A DNA stretch of 30,713 nt, from the IMG/VR virus record IMGVR_UViG_3300037472_000009, positions 1 through 30,713 of that record; one strand, written 5' to 3'. Origin of the DNA: a virus. A program made the translations under genes and the position numbers. Numbering within the stretch: the stretch's first letter is position 1; the number at the start of each line of letters is the position of its first letter. Below the pieces are notes generated by a model. The model did not search any database. It was not told the DNA's origin and saw nothing but the letters and a program-made list of their open reading frames with translations. This document shows positions 14,247 through 21,766 of the stretch, one piece after another.

Positions 14247-15077
14247 ATGGAACTAAAGGCAGAACAAGACTACGACGAGCCAGAAGAAGTTATCGAGAGC
14301 TTAGACACTACCGAGACAGGTGATGTTGTGGCTGACGAAGACGACGCGGATGATGTTGTTGTGTCTATCGGAGAGGAATCGCCACCTCCAGAGGATCACG
14401 CTCCAGCGCCAGCATGGGTTAAGGAGTTGCGTAAGACAAGCCGGGAAAAAGATAAGCGTATCCGTGAACTTGAAGCGCGCGAGGCAAGCCGTACACCTGA
14501 GAAAAAACCGGTTGTACTAAGCGCCAAGCCCACGCTTGAAGGCCACGACTACGACTCTGAAAAGTACGAAGATGCGTTGTCAAATTGGTTTGAGCAAAAG
14601 CGCCAGGTAGAGACTGAGACTGAGAAGTTAAAGTCAGCCGAGCAGACTCAGACTAAAGAATGGCAGGGCAAGCTAGACGGCTACACGAAGGCCAAAGCAG
14701 AGTTAAAGGTGCGTGACTTTGAAGAAGCCGAGTCGGTGGCGACCGAGCTTTTCAGTATGACGCAGCAGGGTGTGATTCTGCAAGGTGCAGACAACCCGGC
14801 TTTGGTGATTTACGCGATTGGAAAAAGCCCAAAGAAAGCAGCAGAGCTTGCAGCCATTACAGACCCTGTGAAATTTGCTTTTGCGGTTGCAAAACTTGAA
14901 AAGGAATTGAAAGTGACCAGCCGCAAAGCACCCGAGCCAGAACGCACGATCTCATCTAACGGTCGCACGTCTGGCGCGGTTGACTCAACACTTGAACGGC
15001 TTAGAGCAGACGCAGAGAAGTCTGGTAACTACTCAAAAGTTTATCAGTACCGACAAGCCAAGCGATCAGCCAAATAA
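14247..15077 (+). CDS. Scaffolding protein, P22 gp8-like
   Basis: 276 residues (P22 scaffold 303). Acidic N-terminus (many Glu/Asp to residue 55), a Pro-rich hinge, then charged coiled-coil segments (RKTSREKDKRIRELEAREA; KRQVETETEKLKSAEQTQT) and a short basic C-terminal helix (YRQAKRSAK), the part that contacts coat in P22. It guides procapsid assembly and leaves before packaging. Start ATG 14247 is chosen because the protein begins MELKAEQDY; an upstream TTG is possible. Confidence 0.88.
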   Translation: MELKAEQDYDEPEEVIESLDTTETGDVVADEDDADDVVVSIGEESPPPEDHAPAPAWVKELRKTSREKDKRIRELEAREASRTPEKKPVVLSAKPTLEGHDYDSEKYEDALSNWFEQKRQVETETEKLKSAEQTQTKEWQGKLDGYTKAKAELKVRDFEEAESVATELFSMTQQGVILQGADNPALVIYAIGKSPKKAAELAAITDPVKFAFAVAKLEKELKVTSRKAPEPERTISSNGRTSGAVDSTLERLRADAEKSGNYSKVYQYRQAKRSAK

Positions 15078-15097
15078 CTTAACCTATTGGACCCATT

Positions 15098-16369
15098 ATG
15101 GCTAACGCATTTTCCAAAGAAGAACGAGTAGCATTTGAAGACCTTTTGGAAGGCTTTAACGATGCGCTGGTGTTGTCCCGCAACGTCTCGATCTATCAGA
15201 CCGATCAGACGATGATGGAGCGCACCAACAACATCATCTTTCGACCACAGCCCTACATTGCCCAGTCGTTTGACAGCACCCCAGGCGTGAGCATCTCAGG
15301 CTCTTACAACGACTTTACACAGCTTTCTGTGCCTGCCACTATCGGCTTTAGCAAGACGGTTGCTTTTGAGCTTAACGCCCTGGAACTGCGTGACGCGTTG
15401 CAAGAAGGCCGATTGGGCGTTGCTGCAAAGCAGAAGCTGGCAAGCGATATTAACGTGGCAATCATGAACTCTGCTGCTTCGCTTGGATCGCTTGTTGTGC
15501 CCATCGCTGCCGCTGCTGGCGACTATGACAACATCGCGCTTGCTGACACGATCATGAACGAGCAAGGCGTGAACATGGAAGAGCGCTACTTGGCTCTTTC
15601 CAGCCGCGACTACAACGGCTTGGCTGGCAACTTGTCGCAAGCATCGCGCTCGTTTGGTAATCCAAAGTCGGACAAAGCTTACGAGTCTAGTTTTGTTGGC
15701 CCGGTTGCAGGTTTTGACACCTACAAAATGGACTACGCTAACCGGATTACTGCCGCGGCTGGTGGTGCAACTTTGATTGATACCCGCACTGCTGCTAACA
15801 ACTTCTATGTTCCGCTTGCTACGTCTACGGCAGTTGGTGGCAAGATCAACGTTGATAACCGCTTCCAAACTGTTGCAGTGGACAACACTGGCGGCATTGT
15901 TGCCGGTGACGCATTCACCATCTCAGGCGTTGAAGCGGTGCATCACATCACCAAGCAATCTACTGGCCAGCTTAAGACGTTTCGTGTTGTGAGCGTGACC
16001 AACGGAACTACGATGGTTATCACGCCGCCAGTGATCTCTACCCAAGGCGGCACCGATGCTGAGGCACAATATCAAAACGTTATCGTTACCCAGGCTTCTG
16101 CCGCTGCGATTGTCTTCTTGAACGTCAACGCCACAAGCGTCAACGTTTTCTGGCAGCGCGATTGCTTGGAAATCCTTCCCGGTCGCTACTCTGTGCCTAC
16201 CGATGCAGGCGTGGCCATCATGCGAGCCAGCACAGACCAAGGCATTGAGCTGGTGATGCAGAAGTTCTACGACATTGACACGATGAAAACTAAGTACCGT
16301 TTGGATACATTGTTTGGTGTGGTGAACAAGAATCCACAAATGTCTGGCATTCTGTTGTTCAACCAGTAA
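15098..16369 (+). CDS. Major capsid protein, P22 coat-like
   Basis: 423 residues (P22 gp5: 430). Similarity to P22 coat is visible in the region KINVDNRFQTVAVDNTGGI, followed by a GDAFTISGV segment and VVSVTNGTTMVITPP, the telokin-like insertion domain of P22 coat. The N-terminal helix (KEERVAFEDLLEGFNDAL) and E-loop/backbone helices fit the HK97 fold. It forms the T=7-type shell around scaffold. A strong terminator follows, allowing high coat expression from the upstream genes. Confidence 0.95.
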   Translation: MANAFSKEERVAFEDLLEGFNDALVLSRNVSIYQTDQTMMERTNNIIFRPQPYIAQSFDSTPGVSISGSYNDFTQLSVPATIGFSKTVAFELNALELRDALQEGRLGVAAKQKLASDINVAIMNSAASLGSLVVPIAAAAGDYDNIALADTIMNEQGVNMEERYLALSSRDYNGLAGNLSQASRSFGNPKSDKAYESSFVGPVAGFDTYKMDYANRITAAAGGATLIDTRTAANNFYVPLATSTAVGGKINVDNRFQTVAVDNTGGIVAGDAFTISGVEAVHHITKQSTGQLKTFRVVSVTNGTTMVITPPVISTQGGTDAEAQYQNVIVTQASAAAIVFLNVNATSVNVFWQRDCLEILPGRYSVPTDAGVAIMRASTDQGIELVMQKFYDIDTMKTKYRLDTLFGVVNKNPQMSGILLFNQ

Positions 16370-16375
16370 TCACAG

Positions 16376-16395
16376 AAGGGCTTCGGCCCTTTTAT
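16376..16395 (+). terminator. Rho-independent terminator after the coat gene
   Basis: AAGGGC-TTCG-GCCCTT hairpin with a UUCG tetraloop (16376-16391) followed by TTATCATT. It begins 7 nt after the coat stop. Partial read-through would set the ratio of coat to downstream tail and ejection proteins. Confidence 0.88.
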
Positions 16396-16419
16396 CATTG
16401 TTAACTTTAAAAGGCTAAT

Positions 16420-16563
16420 ATGAAAAACGGTAAAAACGGTATGGGTATGACTAAAACCAAGTCCGGCATGATGATGTCGCCTATGCCAGCCAAAAAAGCC
16501 ATGAGCAGCACCAAGCCTGCCATGAAAAACGCCAAGCCAGCCATGAAAATGAAGTCAAAATGA
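16420..16563 (+). CDS. Met/Lys-rich small peptide
   Basis: 47 residues with AAGG ribosome site 5 nt upstream. Composition is extreme: 11 Met and 12 Lys, with repeated PAMK/AKPAM phrases (KPAMKNAKPAMKMK). It overlaps the next gene by ATGA. It is too small for a fold and may be a disordered, DNA- or capsid-binding peptide. Not a known family to me. The ribosome site, coupling and clean codon usage argue it is translated. Confidence 0.7.
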   Translation: MKNGKNGMGMTKTKSGMMMSPMPAKKAMSSTKPAMKNAKPAMKMKSK

Positions 16564-16730
16564 AGCCAGGCCTTTACGCCAACATCAATGCAAAGCAAGA
16601 CCGCATCAAAGCCCAAAAAGCAGCCGGTGGCAAAGTCGAGCGTATGCGCTCTGTTGGCAGTAAAGGTGCCCCAACAGCAGCCGCATTTAAGCAGTCTGCC
16701 AAAACTGCCAAGCCTGCTAAGAAAAAATGA
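16560..16730 (+). CDS. Small basic phage protein between coat and tail genes
   Basis: 56 residues. The pattern KPGLYANINAKQDRI, KVERMRSVGSKGAPTAAAF and a Lys-rich end is one I associate with short proteins near virion genes of many podoviruses and marine phages; no function is established. It is coupled by ATGA to both neighbours. The strongly basic tail (AKPAKKK) suggests nucleic-acid contact. Confidence 0.78.
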   Translation: MKPGLYANINAKQDRIKAQKAAGGKVERMRSVGSKGAPTAAAFKQSAKTAKPAKKK

Positions 16731-17134
16731 CTGATCTTCCCGCGCTGGTTTACAAGTCGCCAGGTACTCACATGCAACCATCGGGCGGCAGCTATAAATA
16801 CTCCCAGGCACTGACGCAAGAAGACCTTGATAGGCTCTTGGCGGATGGATGGTACTTGACTAGCTTGGCTGCAATTAAAGCCGCTGGAGCAGGATCTGTT
16901 AGGCCTGTGATCCGTGCGAAATGGCGTGATACCAAGACGAAGAAGAAGCGACCATCTGTGCCGCTTGATGGCATCAACCATCGTCTTTTGGTAGTGGCGG
17001 ACAAGCAAGACGATGCACCGCCTACGCGGGTTGAGCTGCTGCAAAAAGCAAGCGAGCTGGGCTTGGTTTTCTCTGAAAAAGCCACAGATCACAGAATCGC
17101 AAAACTTATCACCAGAAAACTTAGCGGGGAATGA
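16727..17134 (+). CDS. Hypothetical virion-region protein
   Basis: 135 residues; ATG overlaps the previous stop. N-terminus VYKSPGTHMQPSGGSYKYSQ and a helix-forming TQEDLDRLLADGWYLT come first, then a Lys/Arg-rich linker (residues 65-85), and a C-terminal helical domain (RVELLQKASELGLVFSEKA) reminiscent of SAP/HeH-like nucleic-acid or protein-binding modules. Lies between coat and gp4-like genes; a head-completion or DNA-binding role is possible but unproven. Confidence 0.7.
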   Translation: MTDLPALVYKSPGTHMQPSGGSYKYSQALTQEDLDRLLADGWYLTSLAAIKAAGAGSVRPVIRAKWRDTKTKKKRPSVPLDGINHRLLVVADKQDDAPPTRVELLQKASELGLVFSEKATDHRIAKLITRKLSGE

Positions 17135-17135
17135 C

Positions 17136-17618
17136 ATGGGATACAGCAAGCGTGAATTTGTCTCTGCTGCTTATGAAGAAATCGGGCTTGCGAACTACAC
17201 ATTTGATCTACAGCCAGAACAGCTCCAATCAGCCTTGCGCCGCCTTGATGCGATGATGGCCGACTGGAATGGTAAAGGAATCCGCTTAGGATACCCGCTG
17301 CCGGGCAGTCCGTCAGACAGTGAGCTAAGCGAGCCGACACTGATACCAGACAGCGGCAATGAAGCGGTAATCACTAACCTTGCGATCCGTCTTGCTCCGA
17401 GCATGGGCAGGCAGGTGATGATGGGCACAATGGCGATTGCCAAGGCCAGCTACAACACGCTGCTACAGCGCGCCGCAATGCCGCCAGAGCAGCAGCTACC
17501 ATCCACAATGCCAGGTGGCGCAGGCCGCAAGCTTTCAAGACAGTACAACAACCCATTTTTGCCCAAGCCTGTAGATCCGATTCTGGCAGGACCAGATGGG
17601 CCGATAGAATTTTACTGA
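17136..17618 (+). CDS. Tail accessory factor, P22 gp4-like
   Basis: 160 residues (P22 gp4: 166). Start 17136 has a GGGGA site. Characteristic parts are FVSAAYEEIGLA, then QLQSALRRLDAMMADWNGKG and AVITNLAIRLAPSMGRQV, matching gp4 in order and spacing. In P22, gp4 binds the portal after packaging and forms the first ring of the tail hub; it also has weak peptidoglycan-cleaving activity. Genome position before the gp10 homologue is conserved. Confidence 0.9.
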   Translation: MGYSKREFVSAAYEEIGLANYTFDLQPEQLQSALRRLDAMMADWNGKGIRLGYPLPGSPSDSELSEPTLIPDSGNEAVITNLAIRLAPSMGRQVMMGTMAIAKASYNTLLQRAAMPPEQQLPSTMPGGAGRKLSRQYNNPFLPKPVDPILAGPDGPIEFY

Positions 17619-17628
17619 TAGCTAAAAA

Positions 17629-18081
17629 ATGCCATACATCAATCAGCTACCTGTTCTGAGTAATGTCTCGCCAGGCGATCAGATCCCGGTTTACAGCCCC
17701 AACAATGGCGACGCTAGACGGTTGCCTATCAGTCAGCTCCTAGCGTTTTTCCAGCAGACATTCGCATCGCCCAGCCTTGCGACTAACATCTTCACTCCGG
17801 GCACTGGCTTTAATATTGCCGTGCCTACGCCGGTTGACCAGCAGTGGATGCTCATCCAGCCAGTCAGCACGCTGGCACTTGGCACAATTACTTTACCGTT
17901 AAACACCGGCACGCCAGACGGTTCCGAGGTGCTTGTCACAACAACCCAGCAGATCACTGGTTTTACCCTTGCGCTTAACGGTGCAACCCAAGCCTACGGC
18001 GTGCCTACCACCTTGGCAGCAGGAGACAGATTCCGCGTGCGCTACGTTTCCGCAACAAACAGCTGGTATCGCATCGCGTAA
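17629..18081 (+). CDS. Predicted beta-rich structural protein
   Basis: 150 residues starting MPYINQLPVLSNVSPGDQIPVY, with DARRLPISQLLAFFQQTF then a beta-rich, Thr/Gly/Val-heavy second half ending RVRYVSATNSWYRIA. The build resembles head-decoration or short fibre proteins of podoviruses. It lies between the gp4 and gp10 homologues, where P22 has no extra gene, so it is an insertion into the tail-hub cluster. Confidence 0.72.
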   Translation: MPYINQLPVLSNVSPGDQIPVYSPNNGDARRLPISQLLAFFQQTFASPSLATNIFTPGTGFNIAVPTPVDQQWMLIQPVSTLALGTITLPLNTGTPDGSEVLVTTTQQITGFTLALNGATQAYGVPTTLAAGDRFRVRYVSATNSWYRIA

Positions 18082-18085
18082 CCAA

Positions 18086-19492
18086 ATGCAGATTCCGATT
18101 CTCAGCGGCATCTATGCCGACAGCTCGCCGCAGCTGCGCACGGCTTACCCGGTAAACCTTGTTCCAGTGCCTAAGAAGTCGGGCATCAGTAACGGCTTTC
18201 TGCGACCGGGCGATGGATTGGTGCAAAACGGTACAGGCCCAGGCATCGACCGTGGCGGCATCAACTGGCGCGATGAGCTTTACCGGGTTATGGGCACAAA
18301 GCTTGTTTTGGTAGGCCGTGACGGCACAGTTACCACATTGGGCGATGTTGGAGGCCCGGTTGATGAAATGGTGACAATGGACTACGGCTTCGGTCGCTTG
18401 GCCATAGCATCCGGTGGGCGTCTTTATTACTGGGACGAAGTATCTTTAGTGCAAGTCACAGACCCTGATCTAGGGATTGTTCTAGACGTGGTATGGGTTG
18501 ACGGCTACTTCATGACTACAGACGGCGGTTCTTTGGTTGTGACTGAGCTTTCAGACCCAACACAGATCAACCCTCTAAAGTATGGAAGCTCAGAGGTAGA
18601 CCCTGATCCTGTTGTTGCCCTGCTGAAACTTCGCAATGAAGTGTATGCATTGAACCGGAACACAATCGAGGTGTTCGAAAACGTGGGAGGGGAGTTATTC
18701 CCGTTTGCCAGGATTCCCGGCGCTCAGATCACAAGGGGCGTGGTTGGCACCCAGGCTTGCTGCACATACCTTGATGCGATTGCATTCCTTGGTAGTTCAC
18801 GCAACCAGCCCCCAGGTATTTTCTTGGGCGTCAACGCACGGTCTGACAAGATAAGCACGCAGGAGATTGACAACCTGCTGCTTGAATACACCGAAGCCGA
18901 GCTGTCTGTTGTAAAGCTTGAGTCTCGCAACGACAGAAGCCACCAATTTCTATACGTTCATCTTCCTGATCGCGCGGTTGTCTACGACGCCGCAGCATCC
19001 CAAGATCTGGGTGAACCAGTCTGGTTTACGCTTACCAGTAGCCTTACAGAATATTCTCAATACCGTGGAAAAAATATGGTGTGGGCCTATGACAAATGGC
19101 TAATTGGTGACACGCAAAGCACATCGCTAGGATTCTTTGTTCAAGACATAAGCACCCACTGGGAGCAGATTGTTTACTGGGAGTTTGGGACCATGATTGT
19201 CTACAACGAAGGCAACGGGGTGATATTTAACGAGCTAGAGCTGGTTAGCTTGACTGGCAGTGTGACGCTTGGTTCAAACCCAACCATTACAACCAGCTAC
19301 AGCACAGATGGCATGTCGTTTAGCCAAGAGCGCGCGGTGAAGGTGGGCACGACGGGCAGCACAAAAAAGCGGTTGGTATGGTTTCAGCAAGGCCACATGC
19401 GCAACTTCCGCATCCAGCGTTTTAAGGGCAACAGCCAAGCGCACTTGTCTTTTATGCGCCTAGAGGCTCAGCTAGATCCTCTGGCTTACTAA
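18086..19492 (+). CDS. Packaged-DNA stabilisation protein, P22 gp10-like
   Basis: 468 residues (P22 gp10: 472). Opening MQIPILSGIYADSS, with PKKSGISNGFLRPGDGL and beta-propeller-like repeats through the middle (VDGYFMTTDGGSLVVTELSD; RNEVYALNRNTIEVFENVGG), is the Phage_stabilise (PF11134) pattern. It caps the gp4 ring in the tail hub and receives needle and tailspike. Start chosen at 18086 because the frame upstream overlaps the previous gene and lacks family character. Confidence 0.92.
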   Translation: MQIPILSGIYADSSPQLRTAYPVNLVPVPKKSGISNGFLRPGDGLVQNGTGPGIDRGGINWRDELYRVMGTKLVLVGRDGTVTTLGDVGGPVDEMVTMDYGFGRLAIASGGRLYYWDEVSLVQVTDPDLGIVLDVVWVDGYFMTTDGGSLVVTELSDPTQINPLKYGSSEVDPDPVVALLKLRNEVYALNRNTIEVFENVGGELFPFARIPGAQITRGVVGTQACCTYLDAIAFLGSSRNQPPGIFLGVNARSDKISTQEIDNLLLEYTEAELSVVKLESRNDRSHQFLYVHLPDRAVVYDAAASQDLGEPVWFTLTSSLTEYSQYRGKNMVWAYDKWLIGDTQSTSLGFFVQDISTHWEQIVYWEFGTMIVYNEGNGVIFNELELVSLTGSVTLGSNPTITTSYSTDGMSFSQERAVKVGTTGSTKKRLVWFQQGHMRNFRIQRFKGNSQAHLSFMRLEAQLDPLAY

Positions 19493-19494
19493 AC

Positions 19495-20115
19495 ATGGCC
19501 GCATCATTTAGCATCAGCCGGGACCAGCTGGCGACGTTTTTGAAAAACCAAGAGCTGGTGCGTCAATTTGAGCGTCTTTTGGAGTCGGCAAACTTAACCG
19601 CGGTTGCCAACGGGGGCACAGGACAAACGACCTACGAAGATGGCAACCTTCTGATTGGCCTAGCCCCAGGTTTGGTAAAATCAACACTTACGGCTGGCGT
19701 CGGCATTGGGGTTGACAATGGGCCCGGATTTATCGGTATCCGCATCACAGATACAGACGTAACGCCAGGATCATTCACTTACGCATCAATCACGGTAGAT
19801 GCACAAGGGCGACTGACTGCCGCGTCCAGCGGGGTGGACCCTGTGACTTCAGTCACCGGAACCGCGCCCATCACCAGCACGGGCGGTTTGACGCCCGCAA
19901 TCAGTATTGATGATACCGCAGTCGTGCCCGGTGATTACGTTTTCGCATCATTCACCGTGGACGCGAAAGGTCGACTCACTGCCGCATCAAGCGGCTCGCC
20001 CTTGGCTGGAGGTATAAGCGCAACCATCAACACCGCAAAGCTTACGACCGGCGGTGTAAACGGATCTATGACGTTTACAGGCGGCATCCTCACATCACAA
20101 ACACAAGCAACATAA
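19495..20115 (+). CDS. Repeat-containing fibre/needle-position protein
   Basis: 206 residues in the position of P22 tail needle gp26. A helical N-terminus (SRDQLATFLKNQELVRQFER) is followed by NGGTGQTT, a phrase common in tail fibres, and two similar beta repeats: about 86-113 and 140-167, each ending TVDA(Q/K)GRLTAASSG. It could be a replacement needle or a fibre-like hub plug. Coiled coil like that of gp26 is not evident beyond the first 35 residues. Start 3 nt after the gp10 stop. Confidence 0.75.
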   Translation: MAASFSISRDQLATFLKNQELVRQFERLLESANLTAVANGGTGQTTYEDGNLLIGLAPGLVKSTLTAGVGIGVDNGPGFIGIRITDTDVTPGSFTYASITVDAQGRLTAASSGVDPVTSVTGTAPITSTGGLTPAISIDDTAVVPGDYVFASFTVDAKGRLTAASSGSPLAGGISATINTAKLTTGGVNGSMTFTGGILTSQTQAT

Positions 20116-20124
20116 GGTAATCAC

Positions 20125-20529
20125 ATGAGCCCGATGTTTATGCACAGTATGGGTGGCATTCCAGAAGCGATGCCGTTTATCACGACGACCGAGAACAAGG
20201 AAAATACTCGGGTTGCCGTGGAAGAGTGGCAGCATGGCCCTGCTATCCCGTCAAACGATCCTACAGCCAACAAGCCATATTGGATGGCCCTTGCGCGTGC
20301 CTTTCAGGTAGACGAGCGAGAAGCACGCCGCCATCGCTGTTCAAACTGCGTCCACTATGACAACAGCAGCATGAAGCAGGCTTTGATGGAGCGCATCCCG
20401 CTAAACGCTGGGGATGTTGGGGCAGGTTATCGGGGCTACTGCAAAAAGTTCGACTTTATTTGCCACGACTTGCGATCCTGCCAGGCGCAGCAAGAACGAG
20501 ACTTTGACGAATTCCACCACGCATCATAA
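20125..20529 (+). CDS. Cys-rich small protein, possible metal or Fe-S site
   Basis: 134 residues. The C-terminal half has Cys at 72, 75, 106, 113 and 119 (CSNC, GYC, FICHDLRSC), a spacing reminiscent of small HiPIP-like or zinc-binding phage proteins. The N-terminal half is Met/Pro-rich then acidic. It lies in the virion cluster, but whether it is in the particle is unknown. Confidence 0.72.
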   Translation: MSPMFMHSMGGIPEAMPFITTTENKENTRVAVEEWQHGPAIPSNDPTANKPYWMALARAFQVDEREARRHRCSNCVHYDNSSMKQALMERIPLNAGDVGAGYRGYCKKFDFICHDLRSCQAQQERDFDEFHHAS

Positions 20530-20594
20530 GCAAATGTGCCAAAATGCAGACGCTGAGCTTAACGAGCCGCCAGCAGCTCACCAGAAATGGGCCA

Positions 20595-21050
20595 ATGATG
20601 CTGCTAGTCACTGAAGGCATAACGCAAGACCATCTAAACGAGGTCTATGCAGACCCATACATTGCTCGCGTGGGCCACGATCATCGTGCGTTTGCTCCAG
20701 TCATACACCCTTGCGCGGTTTACTTGTCTGCGTGGTGTGACGGAATATTTTGCGGTGCATTCTTGGCCATCAAGAATTCGGACTTGGATCTAGACCTTCA
20801 CGCCCTGCTAAAAAAGTCTGCTGTGATGGTTTCTCGCGAGCTAGGCAGGTATTTCTTGGCGTGGGCTTTCGCCATGCCGCTCCTTCGCGTGACTGCGCAC
20901 ATCATCCAAGGCCTTGACTCTGCAAAAAACTACTGTATCAAGCTTGGGTTTAAGCATGAGGGAACTAAGCGCCAAGCGTGTATGCAGTCTGGCGTGATTA
21001 AGGACGTTTACTGTCTGGGCATGACCAGGCAAGAATGGGATAACAAATGA
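20595..21050 (+). CDS. GNAT-like acetyltransferase (P22 gp14 position)
   Basis: 151 residues from ATG 20595; an ATG at 20544 in frame adds 17 residues without family character, so the start is uncertain. The end ITQDHLNEVYADPYIARVG, a central DGIFCGAFLAI strand and NYCIKLGFKHEGTKRQAC follow the GNAT layout, the last being the conserved acetyl-CoA-domain C-terminus. P22-like phages carry a DUF2824/GNAT-like gp14 at this place, before gp7. Substrate unknown. Stop overlaps the gp7-like start. Confidence 0.8.
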   Translation: MMLLVTEGITQDHLNEVYADPYIARVGHDHRAFAPVIHPCAVYLSAWCDGIFCGAFLAIKNSDLDLDLHALLKKSAVMVSRELGRYFLAWAFAMPLLRVTAHIIQGLDSAKNYCIKLGFKHEGTKRQACMQSGVIKDVYCLGMTRQEWDNK

Positions 21051-21757
21051 GCTTCATTGGCGATCTTATTGGAGACGTTTTCGGCGGTATTACTGGCGCC
21101 AAGCAAGCCGGTAAGGCTGCTGAGCAAGCGGGGCAAACACAGGCAGCAGCGTCGCAGGCTGGCATTGAAGAGCAGCGTCGGCAGTTTGATGCTCTTGTTA
21201 ATCTTATGTCACCGTTTGTCACTGCCGGAACTGGTGCGCTGGCTGGACAGCAAAATCTGATCGGACTCGGTGGTGCGGATGCACAAAACCAAGCCATCAG
21301 CGGGATTGCAGATTCTCCGCTGTTTATGCAGCTACAGCAGCAAGGCGAAAACGCGCTGCTGCAAAACTCATCTGCTACGGGTGGGCTGCGCGGTGGCAAC
21401 GTACAAGCAGCACTGGCGCAGTTTAGGCCGCAGATGCTGCAACAAGCCATCGATCAGCAGTTTAGCCGCTTGGGTGGCATTGCAAGCCAGGGGCTAGCAG
21501 CAGCAGCAGGCCAAGCGCAATCGGGTTTAAATGTTGGCGACAACGTAAGCAACCTACTGGCAAACCAAGGGCGCGCAGTCGCTGGGGGACAGATTGCAAA
21601 AGGTGGTGTGGTCGGTAGCACGTTTGGAACTCTTTTGTCTCTTGGCGCAGCTGCTGGCTCATTAGGTGCTTCTGGAGGGGCTGGTGCTGCTGGTGGATCA
21701 GGTATTTCTCTGACTGGTGGCTCAACATTCCCAGGCTTGGGCTTGAAAGCCTTTTAA
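21047..21757 (+). CDS. DNA ejection protein, P22 gp7-like
   Basis: 236 residues (P22 gp7 precursor 229). N-terminal amphipathic/hydrophobic start (FIGDLIGDVFGGITGAKQAG), a long Gln/Ala-rich helical middle including SATGGLRGGNVQAALAQFRP, and a Gly/Ala-rich hydrophobic C-terminus. Such proteins leave the capsid first and help form a conduit through the envelope. Order with the next two genes is that of P22 gp7-20-16. Confidence 0.87.
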   Translation: MSFIGDLIGDVFGGITGAKQAGKAAEQAGQTQAAASQAGIEEQRRQFDALVNLMSPFVTAGTGALAGQQNLIGLGGADAQNQAISGIADSPLFMQLQQQGENALLQNSSATGGLRGGNVQAALAQFRPQMLQQAIDQQFSRLGGIASQGLAAAAGQAQSGLNVGDNVSNLLANQGRAVAGGQIAKGGVVGSTFGTLLSLGAAAGSLGASGGAGAAGGSGISLTGGSTFPGLGLKAF

Positions 21758-21766
21758 GATCAAAAT

